This document shows positions 6,032 through 11,608 of a stretch of 37,723 nt of DNA, piece by piece (the first letter of the stretch is position 1; the number at the start of each line of letters is the position of its first letter). The position numbers were made by a program, and so were the translations under genes. The notes under the pieces were generated by a model, which was given only the letters and a program-made list of their open reading frames with translations, ran no database searches and had not been told where the DNA came from. This DNA is from a virus: positions 1-37,723 of the IMG/VR virus record IMGVR_UViG_3300044637_000937; one strand, 5' to 3'.

Positions 6032-6198
6032 CCAACAAACTTCACCACGAACTACTAGACCGCACATTCATGATCGACAGCATGTTTGACACGTTTGTTT
6101 ATGAACATCCCGCGCTTGAAGGCGATGCCAAAGCCCTTGCCGAGGAGATCGGCACGAAGCTAGGACAGTTGTATCAGATGTTGGGGGATAATGGGTGA
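6028..6198 (+). CDS. Unknown small protein (56 aa)
   Basis: It starts in an ATGA overlap. Two helices are predicted (HHELLDRTFMIDSMFDTFV and AKALAEEIGTKLGQLYQML). The last 14 codons lie in a 35-bp sequence repeated at 6566-6600. Its stop overlaps the next ATG (TGATG), with the GGGGGA of the repeat acting as that gene's ribosome site. Confidence 0.6.
   Translation: MTNKLHHELLDRTFMIDSMFDTFVYEHPALEGDAKALAEEIGTKLGQLYQMLGDNG
6154..6188 (+). repeat. 35-bp direct repeat, copy 1
   Basis: Identical to 6566-6600. It encodes the TKLGQLYQMLG tail of the 56-aa protein and carries the GGGGGA ribosome site for the next gene. Confidence 0.95.
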
Positions 6199-6554
6199 TG
6201 CACACAAATCATGCCAGCTTTGATCTCGACACTGAGGTCATCACCCAAGACAACGCTAGAAGCTATTGCCTGTATCTCCTACGCCACGTGACGGAATGTT
6301 TCCGGAGTGAAAAGCAAGCGTGCGTTACGGAGTACGCAAAAAAGCATACTCTCCGGCTTCAGTATCGCGTCACCTTTTCTAACGGTAAGGACGTGGGGTT
6401 TTCTACATGGACCACAGACCCCAATGTCTCCCCGGAGGTTAAAATGCGTGATGTCTTTAGAACCTTATGGGCGGGCTTTAGGTATTGGATTGTAGACCAG
6501 TGGAAAATGAGCCTTGAGCCGTTTGACGATGTTTTGGCTGAGATTGAAGCATAG
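6198..6554 (+). CDS. Unknown protein (118 aa)
   Basis: TGATG start. The product has a beta-rich middle (LRLQYRVTFSNGKDVGFSTWTTD) flanked by helices, and an aromatic C-terminal segment (LWAGFRYWIVDQWKM). It has three cysteines. No family recognised. It sits between the two copies of the 35-bp repeat, so it may have arrived or been duplicated as a unit. Confidence 0.6.
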   Translation: MHTNHASFDLDTEVITQDNARSYCLYLLRHVTECFRSEKQACVTEYAKKHTLRLQYRVTFSNGKDVGFSTWTTDPNVSPEVKMRDVFRTLWAGFRYWIVDQWKMSLEPFDDVLAEIEA

Positions 6555-6556
6555 CC

Positions 6557-6610
6557 ATGATCAGTACGAAGCTAGGACAGTTGTATCAGATGTTGGGGGA
6601 GAAGGTGTGA
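6557..6610 (+). pseudogene. 17-codon remnant repeating the end of the 56-aa gene
   Basis: ATG 6557 opens a frame, MISTKLGQLYQMLGEKV, whose centre is the C-terminal tail of the 6028-6198 gene. It ends as TGATG with the next gene. It may be a decayed duplicate or a minimal leader cistron that only delivers ribosomes to 6610. Confidence 0.5.
6566..6600 (+). repeat. 35-bp direct repeat, copy 2
   Basis: Identical to 6154-6188. It again ends in GGGGGA, a few bases before a TGATG start. Confidence 0.95.
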
Positions 6611-6783
6611 TGACACCATACCGCCTAGAACTGAAAGAAGGCCAGCAAGCCAGTCTGTACGTGGGCCAGAAAGTGCAGATTGACTTGCCATCTGGCAAGC
6701 ACGTTGCCACGGTTGTTGCCCAACAAAGCGCAAATTACTATCTCATTACGTTTGACGGAATATCCTTGAACCCATCGCCATGA
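6610..6783 (+). CDS. Unknown small beta-barrel-like protein (57 aa)
   Basis: TGATG start at 6610 with GGGGGAGAAGG upstream. The product alternates strands (YRLELKEGQQASLYVGQKVQIDL, KHVATVVAQQ, YYLITFDGI), resembling a small SH3/OB-like barrel. It is the last convincing gene of this operon. Function unknown. Confidence 0.6.
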   Translation: MTPYRLELKEGQQASLYVGQKVQIDLPSGKHVATVVAQQSANYYLITFDGISLNPSP

Positions 6784-6797
6784 TTTGATATGGACTT

Positions 6798-6860
6798 ATG
6801 CAGCGATACTTCTTTCTGGATTCCCGCGACCCGATTGAGAAGCTGACAGCCAATGTTTAA
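6798..6860 (+). CDS. Possible 20-codon microprotein or remnant
   Basis: The frame MQRYFFLDSRDPIEKLTANV has no clear ribosome site, and its stop lies within the first terminator hairpin. It may be a gene fragment or untranslated trailer. Confidence 0.2.
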   Translation: MQRYFFLDSRDPIEKLTANV

Positions 6861-6877
6861 GCTGGCACTTAAACATT
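6852..6877 (+). other. Perfect 10-bp hairpin before the terminator
   Basis: AATGTTTAAG and its exact complement CTTAAACATT are separated by CTGGCA. The hairpin lies four bases before the terminator stem. It may protect the 3' end of the transcript or assist termination. Confidence 0.7.
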
Positions 6878-6906
6878 AAAGCCCCGTCTATATGACGGGG
6901 TTTTTT
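6878..6906 (+). terminator. Rho-independent terminator between convergent operons
   Basis: Stem CCCCGTC/GACGGGG (6882-6888 and 6894-6900) with loop TATAT, followed by six Ts. Three As precede the stem, so it can also work, more weakly, for leftward transcripts. The leftward gene's stop codon (6905-6907) lies in the T run. Confidence 0.9.
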
Positions 6907-7207
6907 ATGCGCTAGGATCAGGATCAAAAGAACCGTTATCAGCATAATGCGCGCAATCATCATCAAGCAATGCCGACAGCATATTGTGTTTTGTCCGCTC
7001 TAAAAGGCCAAGCAAAGCCATCTTGTCATGCGTGTTATCAGCGCTAGAGCCGCAGAACATGCGCGTATTCCAGCGGCCATTGTCTGCAATGATACACACC
7101 GACGCGGCCCGCAGTTTCCCGGCCCGTGCGGAACCCAAAGCGGCAACCAGCGTTGCAATTAATTCAGGATCGCCCCTTGGCTTTTTGAGTTTGACAACGT
7201 TCACCAT
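6905..7207 (-). CDS. Unknown protein after the spanin genes (100 aa)
   Basis: ATG 7207 overlaps the Rz1 stop as ATGGTGA; a GTG start nine bases upstream is possible. The N-terminus is basic (VKLKKPRG). The middle has GRWNTRMFCGSS, followed by helices (KMALLGLLERTKHNMLSALL) and an acidic tail. No family recognised. It is the last gene of the 28-kb leftward unit and its stop lies in the terminator. Confidence 0.6.
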   Translation of the reverse strand: MVNVVKLKKPRGDPELIATLVAALGSARAGKLRAASVCIIADNGRWNTRMFCGSSADNTHDKMALLGLLERTKHNMLSALLDDDCAHYADNGSFDPDPSA

Positions 7208-7521
7208 TGCCACCACCGTTTCTTAGGCTCGTGCGCTTTGTTGACCGTTTCGATTATTTCGATTAGCGCCGCGTTTTTAGCGCGACATTTCTCTAAATCC
7301 GCCGCCTGCATGACTGAGAACGCCGCTAAATGCCCTACAGTTAAGCCCTGAAAGGCAGGACGTGGCGTTGCTGTGCAATCCCTTAAGCTACTTGGAACCG
7401 TCACCGTTAGGCTTGGCTGTGTCGTTGTGCAGCCCGTCAACACCCCCAGCCCAAGCGTCAACAACATCGCTAGGAACCAAGGCCTCGCCCGATGGTAAGG
7501 CGTCAATTTCACGAATGACAT
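7201..7521 (-). CDS. Rz1: Outer-membrane spanin lipoprotein (o-spanin)
   Basis: 106 residues. A basic N-region (to Arg13) and a hydrophobic core (WFLAMLLTLGLGVL) lead to the lipobox LTGC, with Cys31 as the lipidated residue, so a mature 76-aa lipoprotein is expected. A further Cys lies in SSLRDCTATPRPAF. The gene starts inside the i-spanin gene in another frame and runs on beyond it (134-bp overlap), the standard Rz/Rz1 overlap arrangement. Spanins fuse inner and outer membranes in the last step of lysis. Confidence 0.85.
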   Translation of the reverse strand: MSFVKLTPYHRARPWFLAMLLTLGLGVLTGCTTTQPSLTVTVPSSLRDCTATPRPAFQGLTVGHLAAFSVMQAADLEKCRAKNAALIEIIETVNKAHEPKKRWWQW

Positions 7522-7729
7522 TTACTGTTTCCTCTGTGATTGTGCGCTCACGAATTATGGTGCGATCTACAGCCGCTGCAACGCCATCGCTCACCACCGT
7601 TTGAGCCCGCGCGACATCGGCGGCTTTCTTGGCCTTGGTCATTTCCGTTTGCAGGTGCGCAATATACATCGACAGCGCAAACATGGCAGCAAGCAGACCG
7701 CCGAGAAGGTAGAAGCGCCAGTTAATCAC
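7388..7729 (-). CDS. Rz: Inner-membrane spanin (i-spanin)
   Basis: 113 residues. An N-terminal membrane anchor (FYLLGGLLAAMFALSMYIA, about 6-24) is followed by a long periplasmic helix with coiled-coil heptads (LQTEMTKAKKAADVARAQ, then AAVDRTIIRERTITEE) and a flexible polar tail, the Rz layout. It starts in an ATGA overlap with the endolysin and overlaps the Rz1 lipoprotein gene, with which it should form a complex across the periplasm. Confidence 0.82.
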   Translation of the reverse strand: MINWRFYLLGGLLAAMFALSMYIAHLQTEMTKAKKAADVARAQTVVSDGVAAAVDRTIIRERTITEETVNVIREIDALPSGEALVPSDVVDAWAGGVDGLHNDTAKPNGDGSK

Positions 7730-8106
7730 GCCACCACCTTCAACAGATTGACGGGGCTGTTAATCATCGGCACGCGGAATTGAGGCGCGATAATGATGCA
7801 GCCAGATGATGCGGTGCGATTGCCTTTGGCGTTGTCACCGTGGATCTGAAACGCAGAGCGGCCAAACGTGTTCGTTCCCGGCATTGGTTCAAGACGGGAG
7901 ATGTTCCTGCCCGTGCGACGGGACACGGCCTCAAGCGGACCAATGCGCCACATGCCTTGTGGGATAGGCCCCGTGGCTACAACGTGCTGCATGGCCGGAT
8001 TATTCAGGCCCTCGCCCTTGCCGCTGTAGCCGCCGCAATAACGCTTGCCGTCAGGGTCTAGCATTAAGCCTGCCGATTGATCCCACGTCCAAAACTTTTC
8101 AGCCAT
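7726..8106 (-). CDS. Endolysin of the L,D-transpeptidase-like (DUF2778/Tlde1) fold
   Basis: 126 residues from ATG 8106, the start that fits the eight-base overlap with the upstream gene; an extension to 8178 would be out of register with the cluster. It opens WTWDQSAGLMLDPDGKRYCGGYSG, followed by GPIPQGMWRIG. The catalytic segment has His89-Gly90, then S-S-G-Cys103-Ile, the His...(S/T)xGC pair of the YkuD/DUF2778 cysteine enzymes. Relatives include type VI effectors that cut the peptide stems of peptidoglycan. Position directly before Rz/Rz1 makes it the lysis hydrolase. There is no signal peptide, so a holin must release it. Confidence 0.75.
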   Translation of the reverse strand: MAEKFWTWDQSAGLMLDPDGKRYCGGYSGKGEGLNNPAMQHVVATGPIPQGMWRIGPLEAVSRRTGRNISRLEPMPGTNTFGRSAFQIHGDNAKGNRTASSGCIIIAPQFRVPMINSPVNLLKVVA

Positions 8107-8392
8107 CCGCCTTCTCCTGTCCATCATTGATACCAAATTCAACAGGCCCGCCTTTAATGCTAAAAGAGCGGATGCCATCCTTGCTCAAGAACAAAGCCAA
8201 GCCCAACAGGGCAATGTTAGCCACAAGAGCAATGCCAAGCCATTGAACGCGCGCCTCAGCAGTTTCGACAGGCCAGCCCCCGAGCCACAGCACAAACACC
8301 AAACCCGCCGCGCAGAACGTCAGCGGGATAGGCGCGAGAATGCGGATAAAGTTAGAGACCCACGGCCAGCCGGGGAACTTAATGCCCATCAT
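8099..8392 (-). CDS. Two-span membrane protein, holin candidate
   Basis: 97 residues. Two membrane helices (about 15-37, from FIRILAPIPLTFCAAGLVFVLWL, and 48-68, from WLGIALVANIALLGLALFLS) are joined by a short polar turn, with a polar C-terminal tail. It is immediately upstream of the endolysin (eight-base overlap) and starts in ATGA with the gene before it. This size, topology and position suit a class II holin, although the neighbouring membrane proteins are rivals for the role. Confidence 0.65.
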   Translation of the reverse strand: MMGIKFPGWPWVSNFIRILAPIPLTFCAAGLVFVLWLGGWPVETAEARVQWLGIALVANIALLGLALFLSKDGIRSFSIKGGPVEFGINDGQEKADG

Positions 8393-8652
8393 GGCGTTGA
8401 CCTAACATGTGCAAGCAATTGAGCCTCAAGAGCAAGAATGCGCGCTTCAAGATCAGCGTTGCGCGTGCGGCACGATTCCTCCGCCGATTCCAGTTTAGCA
8501 ATCTTTACAAGCAATTCAGAGACAGCCCCCGGAACAATCACGCCACGATTGAACAGCCAATAGGATGCCAGCCCGAACAGAACCGTAAAGGTCACAAAAC
8601 CCGGATTATTCGCCGCGTTTGTCAGGGCGTTTACCAATACGCTTTCCATCAT
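8389..8652 (-). CDS. Membrane-anchored coiled-coil lysis protein
   Basis: 87 residues. One membrane helix (about 17-34, VTFTVLFGLASYWLFN) is followed by a coiled coil (VSELLVKIAKLESAEES..., then ADLEARILALEAQLLAH). The start at 8652 overlaps the previous stop (ATGA), and a second ATG follows directly. Position in the lysis group suggests a holin accessory, antiholin or pinholin partner; this is inference. Confidence 0.65.
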   Translation of the reverse strand: MMESVLVNALTNAANNPGFVTFTVLFGLASYWLFNRGVIVPGAVSELLVKIAKLESAEESCRTRNADLEARILALEAQLLAHVRSTP

Positions 8653-8791
8653 GGTCGGCCCTTATATCGTGCAGCCACCCGACCAGCCCCACTAAGGCCG
8701 CTGCCGTTATGACTATGAACGCTGAAAGCCACGCCATATCTGCCCACCAATTGACCCAGAGCCGTGCAAAGCAGGCCCAAACACGCCGCAA
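8606..8791 (-). CDS. Possible overlapping single-span membrane protein (holin/antiholin candidate)
   Basis: 61 residues in a frame different from the two genes it overlaps. It has an aromatic, basic N-terminus, one strong membrane helix (WLSAFIVITAAALVGLVGWL) and a highly charged tail (HDGKRIGKRPDKRGE). An internal Met19 would give a 43-residue form. Hydrophobic helix plus basic tail is what small lysis proteins look like, and it overlaps only the polar tail of the 170-aa protein and the start of the coiled-coil protein. Translation is unproven. Confidence 0.4.
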   Translation of the reverse strand: MRRVWACFARLWVNWWADMAWLSAFIVITAAALVGLVGWLHDIRADHDGKRIGKRPDKRGE

Positions 8792-9161
8792 TCATAGCGA
8801 TGTTTGTGACAAGAAAATAGGCCAAAGTTGCGCCCTCTCCAATTCCTGCAATGTGATAAGCAACGTGGGACATGAGACTAACGCACATAGCAAATCCAGC
8901 CACATGCAAGCCGGTGCGTCGCTTAGCCTTCATCAGCACCCAACCGATAACGCCAAGCGTTACCATGTCGCAGAACGCCGTCAGAACCGTCAGGGAAGGC
9001 GCTACAAGGCCAAGGACAAGCTGCCCGTATAGGATGGTGGCAAACGACATGAAAAGCACGCTGCCAGCCACCCTAAGCCGACCACCAGCCGCGTAAGTAG
9101 CGAACACCACCACCGCCGCTAGTGTGAAGATGGCAACCACATGGGCTTGAGGCTCGGTCAT
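8649..9161 (-). CDS. Polytopic membrane protein of unknown function (170 aa)
   Basis: ATGA overlaps at both ends. About five membrane spans are visible (about 8-27, 30-53, 55-77, 84-106, 111-143), followed by a polar Gly/Ser/Arg tail. Such a polytopic protein in a lysis cluster is unusual. It could be a holin-type lesion former or a superinfection-exclusion membrane protein. No family recognised. Confidence 0.65.
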   Translation of the reverse strand: MTEPQAHVVAIFTLAAVVVFATYAAGGRLRVAGSVLFMSFATILYGQLVLGLVAPSLTVLTAFCDMVTLGVIGWVLMKAKRRTGLHVAGFAMCVSLMSHVAYHIAGIGEGATLAYFLVTNIAMIAACLGLLCTALGQLVGRYGVAFSVHSHNGSGLSGAGRVAARYKGRP

Positions 9162-9433
9162 TGGGTGTTTCCACCGCCTAACGTGGCAGGATCAACACCA
9201 GCCATATTAGACGCCTCGACCAATATCCCGTGGATTTGACCAACCGACAGATATGCGTTGTCCAAACCAGCCAAAGCATAGTTAGCCGCTTCGGAATATT
9301 CGGTCTGGTTCTCGGATTGATACGGCGCAATGTGATTGCGGACGCCCATCCGATTCATCGGGGTCGGATTGTTTTTAAATGTCTGAAATGACATTGAGAT
9401 GGCTTCAAAATCTGGCATGCCTGGCATGGTCAT
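9158..9433 (-). CDS. Unknown protein between tailspike and lysis genes (91 aa)
   Basis: ATGA overlap with the 39-codon gene upstream and with the membrane protein downstream. The product is polar, with an NPTPMNRMGVRNHIAPYQSENQTEYSEAANYALAGL core and a Gly/Asn end. No recognised motif. It is probably a minor virion or late accessory protein. Confidence 0.55.
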   Translation of the reverse strand: MTMPGMPDFEAISMSFQTFKNNPTPMNRMGVRNHIAPYQSENQTEYSEAANYALAGLDNAYLSVGQIHGILVEASNMAGVDPATLGGGNTQ

Positions 9434-9549
9434 TGCTCCTTGGTTGGATTGTGAAACTCACAAAGATCATCTTCATCTGACGGTGGCAAAACACAATCGT
9501 CAATGTCAATCATTGCATCTAAGCGAGCGCGGGCGTTATCTTCATCCAT
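9430..9549 (-). CDS. Small acidic protein (39 aa)
   Basis: A short frame downstream of the tailspike. ATG 9549 has AGGAG with an eight-base spacer, and the stop overlaps the next ATG as ATGA. The product MDEDNARARLDAMIDIDDCV... carries two Cys and many Asp/Glu. Ribosome site and coupling make expression likely; function unknown. Confidence 0.6.
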   Translation of the reverse strand: MDEDNARARLDAMIDIDDCVLPPSDEDDLCEFHNPTKEQ

Positions 9550-9560
9550 GGTCAAAACTC

Positions 9561-11423
9561 CTAGTAAAGCTCTTGAACAATCAAGGTGCCGCGTTCCAGC
9601 GATGCCGTGTTAGCATCACTTGAACGGATGCGGACTTTGACCGTATTGGTCCCAGCCTGCGCCGTGGCCTGTGCTTTCATAGCATAGTTTGCCAAACCGA
9701 CGCCACTATTAGTCCCTTGCCGCGTTTCACCCAATTCGACCCCATTGATGCTTAGAAGCGCCTCCATGAAACCGCCTGTCACTTTGTTGACTTGCCCCGC
9801 GCTTTCGACAACCAAGATGCTGTTAACGTCCTTGCATGTGACATTGATAGTCAAATCCGTGTCAACATAGCTTGTGCTAGTCGTGGTGGTTGCGGTCGTT
9901 GTAGCGTCTTGAACTGTTTGTCGAACATCGCGCGAACGCTGCGTCCCCTGCCAACGCCGACCATCGCTTAGCGTGATGCGGATATTGTCCATACTTGGGA
10001 TGGGCTGACCATCACCGAAGGCCCAATAGATGTCATTCCCATAGGTGCCGGACGTGCCTGCAATGTTCTGCAAAGCCTCCAGATATTGGAATATGTTCTC
10101 GTATGGGAATTGGGTGTCTGGCGTGCGCTGCGTGAACTTGACCGAAGCCGCCGTGCCAGAGTTGGAATTGTTTAGATACACATTCGTGAAGATGTTAGCC
10201 GACGCACCCTCTAACTCAATCCCGCATGAGGTGCCGCTTGTGCCGTCATAACTGAAGATACAGTCGATAAACGTGTTGCGGGTTGTGCTGCGCGGTCCAG
10301 TCAGGCTTGTGCCGTTTGGAATGCCAGAGCCTAAGAAGATGCCACTTGCCGCCCCGCCGCGAGGGTAGAAGGACGAACACTCTAGGAATTGATTGTTAGC
10401 CGTGGCATAAAGCACGCCGCCCGCATCTGCGCGGGTTGTCATGTAAAAGCCCCATGCCGTGTAGTTGTGGGTAAACACGCGACGGAATGAGCAATGAGCC
10501 GCATGGATAATTTCAAGCGGACGCCCTGCCTTGTTGTTGGCATCAAGCTGCAAATCCTCCAACACAATACGGGTAATCGGCCCCGCCAATCGAACCACCG
10601 CCGCAGTCGTGCTTGTGGTGCCATCGTAAACAATGCGAGTGCCTTTGCCTGTTTGGTCGATTGCACTGAACCCAACGGCTGAAGGTGTGTTGAAACCGCG
10701 CAACACGATGCCGTGGCCCGTGGTTGCTTCTGTGGCTTCAGCGCCGTTTCCGATGGTGATTGTTGCGGTTGTCCGGTAGGTTGGCTTGTCCAATTCAACC
10801 AACAGCCGACCTGTGGTGTAAGCCGCCGAAATAGCCGCATTGAGTGGCGCCGTGTCATCAGCCACGCCATCTCCGACAGCACCAAACCATGACGGGATAA
10901 TCCCGCTGTTGAATTGGCGAATCCATCGACCTGTTGCTGTTGCGGTTTCCTTGATGGTGATGCCGCCGTCATCGGTTGCGGTTGAGGCACTGTCCCAACG
11001 GAATGTCCCGCCGCCGTCGCCTGCGTTCCAACTGTTGACCAAAAACGCTTGATTAGGCCGATTGCCGCCCCATGTTGAAGCACGTAGGTCTGTGATGTTG
11101 GCAATGCTGACAAGGCTGCTTTCCGTGCTAATCGGGATGCCATCCCAAGTCCGATCTAGCCCCGTGGCTTGAATGCGGATGTCATAAGCCTGCCCAGACG
11201 ATGCCCACCATTCGCGTGCAATTGACCCTGCAAGCGTGGTTGGTTCGCCCGCCGCATTGGTGGTTAGCACCGAGCCTAAAGATGTGGTAAGGGTGCTATC
11301 GGAATAGACCGCTTTTGGCGTGGTTGTGCCGGGAACGAAGAAGCTAATGGTTGCCCCTGATACAGGATCGCCAGCAGCGTCAAATACAGGCCAAGCGCCG
11401 GGAACAATGAGAAGACCAGCCAT
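9561..11423 (-). CDS. Tailspike / receptor-binding protein with pectate-lyase-type beta-helix
   Basis: 620 residues, AGGAG ribosome site. Residues 1-110 form a virion-attachment domain of the common type (VFDAAGDPVSGATISFFVPGTTTPKAVYSD...LTTNAAGEP). Residues about 125-170 are a beta linker with WDSASTATDDGG. From about 175 the signature WFGAVGDGVADDTAPLNAAI opens a right-handed parallel beta-helix with strand-turn repeats to about 480. A beta-rich C-terminal domain (about 510-620) follows. P22 likewise places its tailspike after the ejection genes. Such spikes bind and usually cleave surface polysaccharide; the catalytic residues cannot be fixed by eye. Confidence 0.85.
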   Translation of the reverse strand: MAGLLIVPGAWPVFDAAGDPVSGATISFFVPGTTTPKAVYSDSTLTTSLGSVLTTNAAGEPTTLAGSIAREWWASSGQAYDIRIQATGLDRTWDGIPISTESSLVSIANITDLRASTWGGNRPNQAFLVNSWNAGDGGGTFRWDSASTATDDGGITIKETATATGRWIRQFNSGIIPSWFGAVGDGVADDTAPLNAAISAAYTTGRLLVELDKPTYRTTATITIGNGAEATEATTGHGIVLRGFNTPSAVGFSAIDQTGKGTRIVYDGTTSTTAAVVRLAGPITRIVLEDLQLDANNKAGRPLEIIHAAHCSFRRVFTHNYTAWGFYMTTRADAGGVLYATANNQFLECSSFYPRGGAASGIFLGSGIPNGTSLTGPRSTTRNTFIDCIFSYDGTSGTSCGIELEGASANIFTNVYLNNSNSGTAASVKFTQRTPDTQFPYENIFQYLEALQNIAGTSGTYGNDIYWAFGDGQPIPSMDNIRITLSDGRRWQGTQRSRDVRQTVQDATTTATTTTSTSYVDTDLTINVTCKDVNSILVVESAGQVNKVTGGFMEALLSINGVELGETRQGTNSGVGLANYAMKAQATAQAGTNTVKVRIRSSDANTASLERGTLIVQELY

Positions 11424-11449
11424 GTTAGGCTCCTGAGAAAGAGGGTAGA

Positions 11450-11608
11450 GTGAGAGAACCGATATTTAAGCCAGACCCAGAACCAATCATTAACCCCGAC
11501 AAGTTTTGGACCGTCATCGCATGGGTTGTGTTTTGGTTCATGATGATGGGAGCCCACTTAATCGTTAAGTGGTTCATTGTTGATATCCTTGGCTGGTTCC
11601 CGCGTTGA
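11450..11608 (+). CDS. Possible antisense-oriented small membrane protein (52 aa)
   Basis: A plus-strand frame in the 150-bp gap between two leftward genes, running 35 bases into the end of the ejection-protein gene. From GTG 11450 it reads a polar start (REPIFKPDPEPIINPDK) and a membrane segment (FWTVIAWVVFWFMMMG, then HLIVKWFIVDILGWF). AGAGGGT precedes the start at short spacing. Competing minus-strand frames of 38 and 93 codons exist, but the first has no ribosome site and the second overlaps the tailspike. It would need its own promoter, which I cannot see. Confidence 0.35.
   Translation: MREPIFKPDPEPIINPDKFWTVIAWVVFWFMMMGAHLIVKWFIVDILGWFPR

Noticed and set aside
10439-11143. 234-codon minus-strand frame within the tailspike
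   Set aside because: Shifted-frame shadow of the tailspike, with low-complexity Gln/Arg/Ser composition and no initiation signal.
11276-11557. 93-codon minus-strand frame overlapping the tailspike start
   Set aside because: It shares about 150 bp with the well-supported tailspike in another frame, starts at GTG without a ribosome site, and its C-terminal half has shadow-type composition.
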